DNA of 64,000 nt from Apostichopus japonicus (GCF_037975245.1 NC_092565.1:20756499-20820498); one strand, 5' to 3'. Shown: positions 11,213 to 30,736, numbered from the stretch's first letter. Numbers and translations are program-made. The notes: generated by a model from the sequence alone, not told the origin.

Positions 11213-11467
11213 CATTAGTCTGTCGACACCGACTAAGCTACGATTATGGCGTAAATCGGGTGTCCGTATCGTTCTTAGTCCATGGGTTAAAATACCTTAG
11301 TCCGTCGCCACCGACTAAGCTGCGATTATATTTTTCTTAGTCAGTGTAAACTAACTAAGAAGCAGCGATGAAACGAAGATTTTTGCTAGTCCGTGTGCAT
11401 TGACTAACGTTACAGACTAATTTAACGTTAGTCCGTGGCAATATTGACTAGTTTATTTTTTCAGTGT
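11213..11467. repeat. Cluster of about 12 TTAGTCGG-like motifs (right cluster)
   Basis: TTAGTCTGTCG, ACCGACTAAG, TTAGTCCGTCG, TGACTAACG, GACTAGTTT and further variants occur about twelve times in both orientations. The cluster ends in TTTATTTTTTCAGTGTA at 11467. The same motif makes up the cluster at 6812-7075. Another, differently worded cluster near 47427 ends in a similar TTTTTGGAGTGTA. Confidence 0.7.
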
Positions 11468-15927
<4,460 letters not shown>

Positions 15928-16525
15928 TCATTTATTCGCTCCGTAATTGGGAATTCTTTTTTAAACCTAAACGGCTTCTCCATCAAAATGTTAAATCTTC
16001 CCATTGTTTTGTTCGTCTTTTTTACTTATTCTATATGAAAATTTGATCAATTATGTTGACTCTTATATAAGACTCTATTGTGTGTTGTATTGCAAGAAGA
16101 AATCCCCCCCCCCCACAAACATGGAAAAATCCAGAATTATTTCCCTCTTCATATTTTGCTGTAATTAATGTGTGTTGTGAAAACAAACCTAATTGTATAT
16201 TTTACTCTTTGAGGAAAGACGAGAGAAAGAGAAAGATAAAACAATTTCGAGAAAATAAAAGAAAACACATGTAATATTATGAACTACGAGCCTGCAGCCA
16301 ATGATATAGCCTTGGAGAGCACACGCAAATTAGCACGGTCAATTAGACAGGTAAAATATCCGAAATTTGAAAAGACTAATAGCTCCTTCAAGTTCGATTA
16401 ACCCTCGCGTAGGAATTGACTTGTTACCAACTCTCGGATGTGAAGTGCTTCAGCAAATTTCTTGGACTTAGCTCTGTCGAAATTGTAACATACAGGTAGG
16501 GCCTCTTTGTAAATATATATACATA
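15928..16525. other. Unassigned region
   Basis: No gene supported. There is a C-run at 16104-16114 and purine-rich sequence near 16216-16265. Confidence 0.4.
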
Positions 16526-16538
16526 TACACACACACAC

Positions 16539-16600
<62 letters not shown>
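16526..16600. repeat. (CA)n followed by (TA)n microsatellite
   Basis: A short CA tract passes directly into about 59 bp of alternating AT. It forms the left border of the hammerhead-like element. Confidence 0.95.
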
Positions 16601-16604
<4 letters not shown>

Positions 16605-16741
16605 GGTTGGCGTCTATCTTGGCGCAGAGTGCTCTATGTCCATTGGACAGAGCGGAATATATGTTGATACTAGATGAGACTAGTGGAACACTAGTAGTTG
16701 TAACTCGGAGTTTCACGCTTTGTAGCGATCTTCAGACAACT
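16601..16741 (-). mobile_element. Retrozyme/Penelope-like retroelement fragment between two (TA)n tracts
   Basis: This 141-bp non-repetitive segment sits exactly between two (TA)n arrays. Its right end (minus-strand 5' end) carries a hammerhead-ribozyme-like sequence (16696-16741). Hammerhead ribozymes at the ends of Penelope-like elements and in small animal retrozymes are established in the literature. The assignment here is by that motif only, as no reverse transcriptase frame is present. Confidence 0.45.
16696..16741 (-). ncRNA. Candidate type-I hammerhead ribozyme
   Basis: Read on the minus strand, all core parts appear in order. Helix I 5' strand is AGTTGT. The core CTGAAGA matches CUGANGA. 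Helix II is CGC, loop TACAAA, GCG. Then comes GAAA, a very short helix III (CTC/GAG), the cleavage triplet GTT (NUH rule), and the helix I 3' strand ACAACT, fully complementary to AGTTGT. Weak points are a U-U opposition at the 10.1/11.1 position flanking helix II and a one-base loop in helix III. The latter would require a dimeric fold, as reported for minimal ribozymes of Penelope-like elements. A diverged relative sits in the palindrome at 20677-20780. Confidence 0.55.
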
Positions 16742-16750
16742 CATATATAA

Positions 16751-16817
<67 letters not shown>
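16742..16817. repeat. (TA)n microsatellite with (TAAA) start
   Basis: Two ATAAAT-type units lead into about 55 bp of pure AT. It borders the hammerhead-like element on its right. Confidence 0.95.
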
Positions 16818-16821
<4 letters not shown>

Positions 16822-17740
16822 CATACTACGAGATATGTCTTACATTGAGTTGATATACTATGGAAACGAATATGTACGTAGTTTAAGGAACTGAATGTTA
16901 ATATAAAGTTGGCATACCAGAAGATAAATATTATGTTTGCAAATATGCAAATAATCTCAACTTTTTGTTTTTAGCCATCTGGAGTGTTTTATTATTGTTT
17001 CCTGTTGCATAGCCCATATGAGAATTAATTATAATGTTTTATTAAAGCGGAATGTATTGTTCAATTAATTAACCTTTCTAAATATAATGTATATAAATAT
17101 AATTTATTGATGCATTGATTTATTCGTATGCGTACTTGAAATATTCACTTGTGATCAAGTTTCGTCCCTTGTCCGTAGAGATATTTTTTTGATGAAGCCA
17201 TGCAGGTGTACGTTTCCCATCTGGCTTATACCTTCAAAAAGCCTCTGTCAACAATGTTTTAACCTTTCAGTCAAAACTGAAAGCGACTGTTATGGGATTG
17301 ACTAGAAACAGACTGTTAATTCCTACGGTATGTCAAGATTCATCTTCAAGAAGAATAAGAAAAAAAATACCTTCTTCTGTCGACACTTCGGCTCCGTCTT
17401 TGGAAGAAAAGAGAAGAATCGCTTTGAGAAAGACAGAGAGAGAAAAATAAGCCGTCGGTTAGATTTGTCCGTGCCTGTAAAATAGAAAATTGGATCAGGA
17501 CCGTCAGAAATAATCTGATGAATATAACCAGGGGCCAAGCGAGACCTGTGAAATAAATTTATTTCCAATCTATATCTATATAAAGTAACACGCATACGGT
17601 ATAAAGTGAATGCTTCACAAGACCGTTATTAATTTGCTATGTCCGTGATAGATACGTATATATTACAGAAGCTTGGTACATATCACGAGTTAAAATATAG
17701 TTGATTGCGCTATACCTGATTACTCTGGACACAACATAGT
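16818..17740. other. Unassigned region
   Basis: No gene, RNA or repeat is recognised. A 90-codon minus-strand frame (17323-17595) lacks splice or family support. Confidence 0.4.
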
Positions 17741-18415
17741 ATGGTATTAAACTGTGTGGTATGGTATGGTAAGTGGTGGTACGTTATGTTGTTGTGTGGT
17801 ATGGTATGGTATGGTATGGTATGGTGTGGTGTGGTATGGTGTGGTGTGATATGTTATGTTATATTGTTGTATGGAATGGTATGGTGTGGTATGGTATGGT
17901 GTGGTATGTTATGTTATATTTGTGTATGGTATGGTATGTTATGTTGTTGTATTGTATGGTATGGTATGGTATGGTATGGTATGGTATGGTATGGTGTGGT
18001 ATGGTATGGTGTGGTGTGGTATGGTGTGGTGTGATATGTTATGTTATATTGTTGTATGGAATGGTATGGTGTGGTATGGTATGGTGTGGTATGTTATGTT
18101 ATATTTGTGTATGGTATGGTATGTTATGTTGTTGTATTGTATGGTATGGTATGGTGTGGTATGGTATGGTGTGGTATGGTATGGTGTGGTGTGGTATGGT
18201 GTGGTGTGGTGTGATATGTTATGTTATATTGTTGTATGGAATGGTATGGTGTGGTATGTTATGTTATATTGTTGTATGGAATGGTGTGGTAAGTTATGTT
18301 ATGTTTTTGTATGGTATGGTATGGTGTGGTATGTTCATGTTGTGGTATGGTATGGTATGGTGTGGTGTGGTGTGGTATGGTGTGGTATGGTATGGTGTAG
18401 TATGGTATGGTATAA
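17741..18415. repeat. ATGGT/GTGGT pentanucleotide array with a 180-185-bp higher-order period
   Basis: The basic unit is ATGGT, alternating with GTGGT and ATGTT variants. A marker block starting GTGATATGTTATG recurs at 17846, 18031 and 18211, so larger blocks of 185 and 180 bp have been duplicated on top of the 5-bp repeat. All frames through it read Met-Val-Trp-Tyr-Gly repeats and are not genes. A short diverged run of the complementary unit (ACCAT) occurs at about 54404-54446. Confidence 0.95.
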
Positions 18416-20379
18416 TATCCTGTCTTAGTTATTATTTATGTTTTGAGTGTTTTGTCCTCAGCTAATGTGACTTTAATCAATTTCTTATATACTTCTTCAA
18501 AAAAAAAATAGTTTTAAATCACATTGAAACAACTACGGTGTAATTGGTAAGAACATTTGTAGGTCAACATGAAATAAAATCCCAAATGTACACTGAAGCT
18601 CTGTGTAACCAGATACGAGACACATAGACATGATAATCGATAATTCAAGGAAGAACATTAAATATTATGTATCCAACTTCCGAGGATTAGATTGGTAATT
18701 TGATGTGGTTTGTACTGGTTTTGATTATTTCTCGATCAAAGATTTACACCAACCATATTGACATAAAAGATAAATGATTACATACTGCAATTTATTTTAA
18801 TAACTCTTTTTTTTAAATTATTAACAGAAGAACTTGGGGGTATAAATGTATATAAACTTTAAAAATTGGGCCTTTTTTGTTTTGTTTTGTAGCTTTGATA
18901 ATCGTTAATTAACTTCTTCTCTTTCGGCAAGGAATTTGATCATCACAGAATCGAAGCCAAGTATATACAGTCACGTTGTTTTATTACAGAAACTAATTTC
19001 TCTGAGAGACTGCGGATGTATACTACTTGTGTAGGCAACGAATGAGATAATTGAAATCTCACCTTTCCATCGTATTCTTCAGAGACGCGGTAACGTATGC
19101 CTTCAATTATATACACAGTAGAAGAAGAAAAAAACGTCATTAAGTTAAGGATTAGTTCAGTATAGTGCCAATGTTATTACGAAACACAAAACGTAAGATT
19201 TCCCAAGTTATGTAGTTATTTTAATCAGAAATTCCTCATCCATTGAATTTTCTAGTCTCTTCCAACTGTGTAGCTTGGAGTATAAGCCTACTGCATACAT
19301 GGTATAGGCTATAGGTTAACAACAGCGTTGTCTGCGCGGCTACATGTACAGAGTATTTACATGCCGTCTATTCATGACTGAGTCTCCACAGAGTTTGTAC
19401 TATCGCAACAAGATGGTCATCATAGTTTTAATGTTAGAAACCCTTTGCTATGTAACTGTTAGCTATATAACAACGCATTTTTTATCCGGGTTGAAACCAG
19501 GTACACCGAATCCATTCAACTTTTACCCGCACTCGTACGTGTGTGGGCATTGTACAAGGTTAACGCACTGGTACTCGAGCGTAGAGCATTGTACTCGTAT
19601 ACCAATGGGGAATTACTACTTATACTCGTTCTCATTTCTGAGATATTATTAGTGAAAGTCTTCTACCCAGGACAAGATTTACGGAGCCCATCTTATCATG
19701 TTCTGACACAACTTACATGCACGGTGTTAGCCTAACCTTATTAATAAATTTTAGAAAAAGGAGCCAAAATATGCCAAATTTTTCAACAACATTTTTATTA
19801 TCAACTGATCACATTCGCATTTACTTTATGGTTAAGACGATATAGATATAAAACTATCTCTCATATTTCTTAATTTGATAGACAGGTAACTTAAAATTTG
19901 TACCTTTTAATTTTCAAGCTGATCATCTGCAGTATACAGTGACGGAGTTAGCTAGATCAAGGAACGCCGGGGAGAAAGACTACAAAACTAAGATTTTCGT
20001 TGGACCAAATTAAACTATTCAGTGATGAAACTGTGATATTATTAGACGGACAGGCATTGCGCATGTGTCACTGCTTAGGAATATGTTCATATGTTGTGAC
20101 GTCATAGAAACGACATGCCAATTCAATCGAACACAAGAACACTGTTTTATAGGAATTGTAACAAATCCAAAATTTCCACCCTTTCTAAACAACTGTGTTT
20201 TTCATTGTTGTAGGAGAATCTGCAGAAATTTAATATAAATTATAATTTAATATGATTATCAAGATTGCTTCTATAAAAATGAATTAATAAACTCCAAATC
20301 ACCGTGTTTTACTACATATGTAAGCAATATTTAAACTAACAACTGTCACTTCTGTATGTAAAGTATGAAATAAGATAAC

Positions 20380-20382
<3 letters not shown>
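18416..20382. other. Unassigned region
   Basis: No gene supported. Frames at 19344-19735 are short, overlapping and without recognisable domains or splice signals. Confidence 0.4.
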
Positions 20383-20462
<80 letters not shown>

Positions 20463-20468
20463 CATATA

Positions 20469-20554
<86 letters not shown>

Positions 20555-20560
20555 CATATA

Positions 20561-20624
<64 letters not shown>
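20383..20624. repeat. (TA)n array with duplicated internal marker
   Basis: About 240 bp of alternating TA. The interruption pattern TACATATATATATATACAT then ATGTA occurs twice, about 91 bp apart (near 20446 and 20537), showing an internal duplication. Confidence 0.96.
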
Positions 20625-20626
<2 letters not shown>

Positions 20627-20676
20627 AACTTGCTCAATACATAGAAGTAGAGCAAGTACATAATATAGTATACCTA

Positions 20677-20780
20677 TACGGTAACTTACAGCATGTTGTT
20701 ACTCGAGTTTCACGCCTGTGCCGCATGATGATCGCGCACAGGTGTGAATCTCGAGTAACAACCTGCTGTAAGTTACCGTA
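20677..20780. repeat. 104-bp palindrome containing hammerhead-like half-sites
   Basis: The left arm starts TACGGTAACTTACAGC and the right arm ends GCTGTAAGTTACCGTA. The 44-bp arms match except at about three positions, with a loop of roughly 16 bases. On the plus strand 20725-20762 reads ATGATGA, TCGC, GAAT, CTCGAG, TA, ACAAC, which aligns with the candidate hammerhead at 16696-16741 but with the core mutated (ATGATGA for CTGANGA, GAAT for GAAA). The minus strand retains GTGAAACTCGAGTAACAAC but lacks a core. It lies 52 bp from a (TA)n array. Confidence 0.8.
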
Positions 20781-23700
20781 ATGTATAATATATTATATAT
20801 AAATAAACATACATATATATAAACATATATATATGTTTATATATACATATTTTTATATAATAAATATATAAAATGATGGCGTCGATGTCACACAGACAAA
20901 ATCTTACATACAACATGAAATAAAACAAGTCATCATTGAGCCTGCCAGTATAATACAATGCTTAATATTATTATCAGTATTTACAGCGTAAATTAATTAT
21001 AAATTTTTTATTGATTCATAAAATGCTCTACTGACATATCTTTACAGAAAGAATAAATTATATAATAATTGTGCTGTACATTTATGTTCATAATCATTCG
21101 CCATATATTACAACAAATTTCACAACATCATCATTTATTCATTTGTAAATGTCCAAAACACTACAATTGAACATTCACATGCAGAAAACATGTATTTTAT
21201 GCATGCATAAGTATAAGCCATATATATATATATATATATCAGAGTACGAGATTTCAGAGTAATAAATCTTAGCAATACATAGTTTATGATTCAATAACGT
21301 AATATTTTCTACGTAGACTTGTGTTACTCCTGCCTTCCATACCGCGTCATTAAACTAATGTTACGTTCGATGATTACAAAACATGAAAACATGGTCTTAC
21401 CAGACACGGAAGGGTTAGGGTGGGGGAGGGGGAGGGGCGCTATTAATGTTGTCACTCGTCCTATATCTCTCCAGTATTTAGTCTTGCCGTATGTTTTGTG
21501 CTCAAGTAGCGTGTGTTAAAAACTTACAAGCCTCAACATAACCGAGAACGCCATTTGTCATATTATGGGATATTCCATTCTCTTTGTTTTTAGTACAAGG
21601 GTGATAAACTCCATTTTATAAATATCCCCATAGCATGTTTTAGTCACTTGCATATGCGAATTTGTTCCCCCTCCCCCATCCCCACCCAACTGCAACCCTA
21701 ACCTATATTAGATCAATGCCTGCGGAAATTCTATATCGAGGATAACAGGCTAAATGAATTCATTCAAAATCCATGACGGAATTCAGTCTTAACGTTATGA
21801 TTTATATATGCTCAATGCCTCATTCGTTTACTTTAAAGTTAGAAAACAGATATGTACAAAATATACCCCCAAAAGTCGCCAATATTTCGCTTTATATAGC
21901 CATGTAACGTATCGAGAAATAACAACGCATTTTGGCAAACAAGGATACCAAGACATTGTGAGTGCGTGTGTGCATGTGTTTATGACTCTCTATGTGTAGG
22001 ATTCATATGTGTTCAACATAGTTAGCTTAAATGTTAATGCATAGATAAATACTTGTCCGCAAAAAGCATTCTGTAATCATTAAACCAATTGCTTCCTCGT
22101 TATTTTCATGAAACATTACTAAACATTTTTGCCTACTATAGCGCTTAGCATTTCCCCTTTCGTTGCACCACTTCAAAGTTTAACGGGAAGAAACAATACC
22201 CACATCTTACCATTACGGAGGGAAAAGCTTGAATAGTAAGTCGGTTCCACGCATGGGAGGAAACTGAAGTGGGAGGTGCATTCTGGGCTAAAGTGTTTTG
22301 CATTGTGGAGACTGGGGTATAGTGATATAGCTAATTAACCAAGTAGTTATGGTTTTATACTTTTATTTGTTAAAGTATAGTTTAACCATAACTTTACCTT
22401 TAAGTCAATCATTTTCCGTGGCCACCTCCCTGTGTTGGTTTTTCCACATTTGCTTATATTGTTTTTCATATCCATTAGACAGCGATACATTATCTTTAAC
22501 TTCGTTTATAAATGTTATCCTTCTTCATATCTGGAACTGAAATATTTGATTTATCTTATATCTTACCATAGATGGTAATTAACCACAGTTTAATATTATG
22601 GTCGGTTAATTTGACTCATTCCAAGTAAGAGGTTAAGATAGAAGTTAAAGGTATAAATGCATGATTAGTTAATAAAGCTGTGTATAACTTCCATTCAACT
22701 TATTCATAAGGGTAATCGACTTATTTTTATATTATTTTATTTTATACCGTTTTATTATATTTTAGTCTTTCTATCTGGTTTGTTTTTGTTACAAAACGAA
22801 GCTTTGATGAAAACGTACACGTGAGCTCAGATTCGGTAATTCTTGCACGTTCTTATCACTCTTGACAATTTACAATGTATTGCACCGAGTCTTTCACTCT
22901 CAATTTAGCCCATAAACACACCTGATTCCAAGAGGTTGCCCACAGGGTCCATTTCGTCGTGTCCACCCCCTGGGGTCTGAACTCTGACTGCTATGGGGTG
23001 TATCCTGGACAAGCGCTCATTTGGGTTATATTGGTCGGTTTCTTGGGTGATAAAGTTTGTGTCATTCTCCCCCTAACCCAGCTTAATGTTCACACATAAC
23101 TGGATACCCTCAGGTTAGCAAAAGTATTTTTTTATTTTTTATTATTGTCGTCTTTAATGAGGGAAGTCCTACTCAGTGCAGAAGCACTGCTTTCCAGAGG
23201 AGCCCTCAAGAAAATTATAAACCGTTAAGTCAAATAAACAGAGGTTTTACGATGCATGGTTCCCCACTAATTGAATTTTTGTGTAATGTTTTATAGTTCT
23301 TCTTGCAAATCTGTTCAAAATGTAGACCTAACTTGTCATTATTCCTCATGCAGTGTGCGATGTGACGTATATGTTTTCGTGTATCAAGTGAATGCTTTAA
23401 GTAGTGACGGTAACACTAGATGTTAGCAAGTGAGTTGAAAGCAGAAAGACACCGTCTTGAAGAGAACAAAGCGTGTTGAATTTAATGATACCCAATAAAA
23501 TATAACGTTCGGCTTATATGGAAAATTTTCCAGACGGCAGGTTTGCCGACAGACTCAACACTATAATTAGAAAACATTTCACAAATACCCAAGACCGAAG
23601 AGAAAAGAGGATAACGAATGCTTCAAAATTTCTCAAATTTCAATTGATTTTTTACAGAAAAATTGTATAAGTTTACCTTGGTAAGTTATGTGATTTGTGT

Positions 23701-26120
23701 GTGTGTGTTTGTGTGTTCAATACAAGTTACTAAGTCAATGCTAAATTTCGGAATACGAGGTCATATTTGATAGATAGTAACGACATTTCCCACCTCGTTG
23801 ATGTAATATTTGTTCTATATGCGTTATCCTCAAATTTGAGGTAAATTATATACTAGTTTACAAAATATAGCATATTTATTGTTTTAACAAACATAATTTC
23901 GACTGAGTATGAATGAACCAAGACAAACAGTGTATACAGATATGATAATGTCATCCGGAGAAACCATTTATAGTTTCATCTATACTGTACAATACTCTCA
24001 TCTTATTATTCATAAGTACGAATAACAAGAAACACTATTGTTGGTCATTCTCGTTATTAGATAGATTTGAACATTCGCTCGAAGTAGCCTTATTAATGAA
24101 TCAATTACTTAATCAATCAATCAATAAATATGGCCGTTTGGATGAGTAACCATCACAAATATATAGATGTGGGATGGATTCTGTAATTATCTTTGTTACC
24201 ATATACCTGTCCCTCAGACTCAGGTGTTTCCTTTATTATGACAAATAAATCGATTTGCAACATTTAAATAGAATATGATATGCAATGATTAGATATTTAC
24301 TTTAGAGAGCATTTCTAACTGCCCGATTCTTTGGAATTGTCTTTTACGAGAGCTTCACTCTGTCATTAAAACAACTAAAAAGTATTACTTCCATAGAATT
24401 TGAAACAGAAGTTAAGCTATTTGTTATGCATTATTTTTTGTTTTTCGGTGATACTTCGGTTTTACGCAAATACACACGATAAGTGAACGCTCTAATTATT
24501 AAAACACAACACACCGCGTGGCATGATGTGTGCTACATATTCTCGCATTTGGCTTTTCGAAGCTGCATTTTAACGCCAACATGTGTCATAATCTGGTGCT
24601 GCAATAATCGACCGGCAAAGAAATTAAAGAGAGATGAGGTTATATTGAAGTCCAAACCAGTGTACGTGCCTATGCATGTATATATATATGCGATCTTATT
24701 CCTATACAGTACACCAACGTGACACCAATAATCACGCAAATGCATTATGCAAAAGTTCCGTCTTGAAAATGCCCTTATAAGTATTACATGAGAATTGTAG
24801 GACCGAGGCTTTAACAAGAAAGTGGATTAAACGACTGCAAAGTAGATCTTTTGTAACCAAAATACAGGTAACTACTTTAAAGTTAAAGAGTCTGACGTAA
24901 ATTATTCTGGGTTTTTTCCTTGTTTCTTATCGATTCGTTAGTCTCAGTTTAGATTCATTTCAGATCAGTTTCTAAAGAGAAGCCTATAATGTTGGTTTTG
25001 AAACATTAGACTCTCTGTACTTTTATAATACGTATCTTCAAAGGATTTTTGTAGTAGATAAATATATATATATTTTTTTAATTTTAACATTTCTTCTCTC
25101 TCAAATTTGATCTTGTAAACTCCCAGATATCTAAGTTACATATAACTATACGTTAGAATGGGGATATGAAGAATATTACATGGTTGCTGGTCAGAAATTA
25201 CTTATATTTTTGGGAAGATTTCTCTTCCGGCTTTACGTATGTATATACCGCACTTATCAAGATAAAGTATAACGATGAGTACATGAATTCGTATTATGCT
25301 GAAAATCGACTCTTTATAACTGTTCGTTCTACCAACACTTCGTTTAACTTAACATGGCACTTAACAATAACAAACTTTTTCTGCTCGCCTTTAACAGTTT
25401 CAGTATTTATAGATGCACACATATTTCTAATTTAAGGTTATATACCCACAAAAAAAAAACGATCAATAACTTGATTTGAAAATATTACGAAGAATGTAAC
25501 ATTTCTGTCACCCTCTCTCGCTCTCATTCTCGATCTGATTATAAATATCTAATCCAAAAGTTTACAAGTAACATGATATTTAAAAAAAACATAACAATAC
25601 ACAGATAGAGACAATATATATGATTATAAAACGATACATATATTATTCAGCTACATTTGGTGAAAAATCACGAAGTCGCCAAAAAAATAAAATTAATAAG
25701 ATTCATATAATTCAGTCGTGAGAATTTGTCAGGATCTTACTTTTGGTTCGCTGCCAACCGCTGAAAACGTCTTCAAGTTAATAACGTTTTTCGAATTGAT
25801 TTTTGTTAATTGCTATAAAATACAGGTATTCACAAAGTGTTCGTAAGTGAACAAAGTTTGACTAAAACAGTAGTTACATTTTGACTGATAATAATTTCAG
25901 CTTAAAGTTATATAATTTTTCACGACGAGACATATTTATGGACCATACCTTTAAAAAACACAAGAATGTCATCTTAACAAACAAAAAATCAAAACGAACA
26001 TATGAGTTTTCGCTCTTCAAGAAAATCCTGATTTATACATAAAAAAAAGAAAGAATTAATACAGACATGAAAATTTTTTCTCCTTTTGTTTGTAAATTCT
26101 TACTTACGATCCATGACTAT
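20781..26120. other. Unassigned region downstream of the GPCR
   Basis: No gene supported on either strand. It holds a short (TA)n at 21221-21239, a G-rich tract at 21419-21437, a (GT)n near 23698-23715 and a perfect small stem-loop (CAGTGC, loop AGAA, GCACTG) near 23176-23191 in a GC-richer island at about 22920-23215. That island may be a fragment of a dispersed element. The part next to 26120 would hold the 3' UTR of the minus-strand receptor gene; no clear polyadenylation signal was found. Confidence 0.4.
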
Positions 26121-27305
26121 TCATATCTTCGTATCTTCAAAACCTTTTCTCTGTGGTTTTGGGGTTGTTTTAAGAACCGTGCTTTCTGCAGTAGTTGGTT
26201 GTAAATAGCTACCAAGGGTTGTTCTTGGTCTTTTAAAATTGGAGAATGCTCCCGAAGCGTGCGAGCCAGTTGGTCCTGCCGACGTTTTAAAGCTTGATTC
26301 TCCTAATACAGTCAAGAAAGGTAAGAGTTTGTAAAATTCCTTTCTGAAGTTATCGTTCAGCCACGCATAGAGCAGTGGGTTTAAGAAGGTACTACACACA
26401 CTGGGAAGGAATAAGACGAACGGTGTTATGCATAAATCTTGAGGCGAAATGATCCGGTATTCGAATAATATCTCGTAGAGATTCAGTGGGAGCCAACAGC
26501 TAGCGAAGACGATAACTACAGCCGACAACATCCGGTTCATCCTTTGACGACGAGAGTTTTCTCTCTGTTCGGTGTCCTTCCGTCTGACACCAGGCTTGAC
26601 GTTGGTCTTTAACTTCCAGGCGATGCTCACGTGCGCAATGGTCACTAGAATCATCGGGTAACAGAATTGGATTGTAAATATAGCGGTGAAATATCTCGTA
26701 GCTACCTTCTCTTGCATGCTGCTAACACATATGTGACGGTCGTAGAACACAAGATGGGATATGTCTCTGATGTTAGCGGTGAGCGCTGCCGGCAACGTCA
26801 GACCTATGCAGAAAATCCATATCACCACGATGATAGCGAAACATCTGTTTCTGTTCACAGGTTTCAAAAATGGATAGACTACTAGGCAGAATCTATCGAC
26901 TGCAATGGCTGTTAGAGTTAGGGAAGACACCAGCACTAAACATGACGTAATCATCTGCGCTATCCCACAAAAGATGATCCCTAGCGGCCAATTCTGGGCA
27001 AAGAGTGACGTAACTGTGACAGGGATCCCGATAGTACAATAAAGTAAATCAGTCAATGATAGGTTACATATGAACCAATTGATAACTGTCCGCATTTTAG
27101 GTCGACGGGCCACCACGATTACGACGAGAACGTTACCGAATATCCCTAGCACAGATAATAACAAAACCAGACCGATCAAAAGAATTTTACTTACAGGGTG
27201 AAACGTAATGAGTTTACATTCTGGTATTCCGCCGGTTTCATTACCCAGTGATGTAGTCTCCTCGTATTCCTGCGAATCTATGGAAGTATATAATAACCCC
27301 TCCAT
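26121..27305 (-). CDS. Class-A GPCR, NPY / PrRP / short-NPF receptor-like neuropeptide receptor
   Basis: Complete single-exon frame of 394 codons. The start ATG has a strong context (AAAACATGG) and the stop is TGA at 26121-26123. It should be a seven-helix plasma-membrane receptor signalling through G proteins. A short N-terminus carries an N-glycosylation site (Asn22-Glu-Thr). TM1 is about 41-66 (GN at 57-58), TM2 about 73-99 (NLSLTD, Asp86), TM3 about 110-141 (Cys113; DRF at 137-139 in place of DRY), TM4 about 153-176 (Trp163), TM5 about 204-229 (Pro217), TM6 about 259-283 (CWLP at 270-273) and TM7 about 293-314 (NPLLY at 309-313). Helix 8 is NDNFRKEF. Cys193 in loop 2 can pair with Cys113. 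TM3 (TLTAIAVDRF.LVVYPF), CWLP and helix 8 place it near peptide receptors of the NPY/PrRP/sNPF group by memory of family patterns; the ligand is unknown. No palmitoylation cysteine follows helix 8. The C-tail is Ser/Thr-rich. Nearest genes are far away. Confidence 0.93.
   Translation of the reverse strand: MEGLLYTSIDSQEYEETTSLGNETGGIPECKLITFHPVSKILLIGLVLLLSVLGIFGNVLVVIVVARRPKMRTVINWFICNLSLTDLLYCTIGIPVTVTSLFAQNWPLGIIFCGIAQMITSCLVLVSSLTLTAIAVDRFCLVVYPFLKPVNRNRCFAIIVVIWIFCIGLTLPAALTANIRDISHLVFYDRHICVSSMQEKVATRYFTAIFTIQFCYPMILVTIAHVSIAWKLKTNVKPGVRRKDTEQRENSRRQRMNRMLSAVVIVFASCWLPLNLYEILFEYRIISPQDLCITPFVLFLPSVCSTFLNPLLYAWLNDNFRKEFYKLLPFLTVLGESSFKTSAGPTGSHASGAFSNFKRPRTTLGSYLQPTTAESTVLKTTPKPQRKGFEDTKI

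Positions 27306-30736
<3,431 letters not shown>

Noticed and set aside
17741-18465. Three overlapping frames of 97-230 codons rich in Met-Val-Trp-Tyr-Gly
   Set aside because: They are produced by the ATGGT pentanucleotide repeat; open in all three frames because the unit contains no stop.
19344-19735. Overlapping frames of 102 and 64 codons
   Set aside because: Two frames over the same DNA, neither with domain, splice or composition support.
20299-20663. Ile-Tyr repeat frames at this and the other (TA)n tracts
   Set aside because: Alternating TA has no stop in one register; no unique coding sequence is attached.
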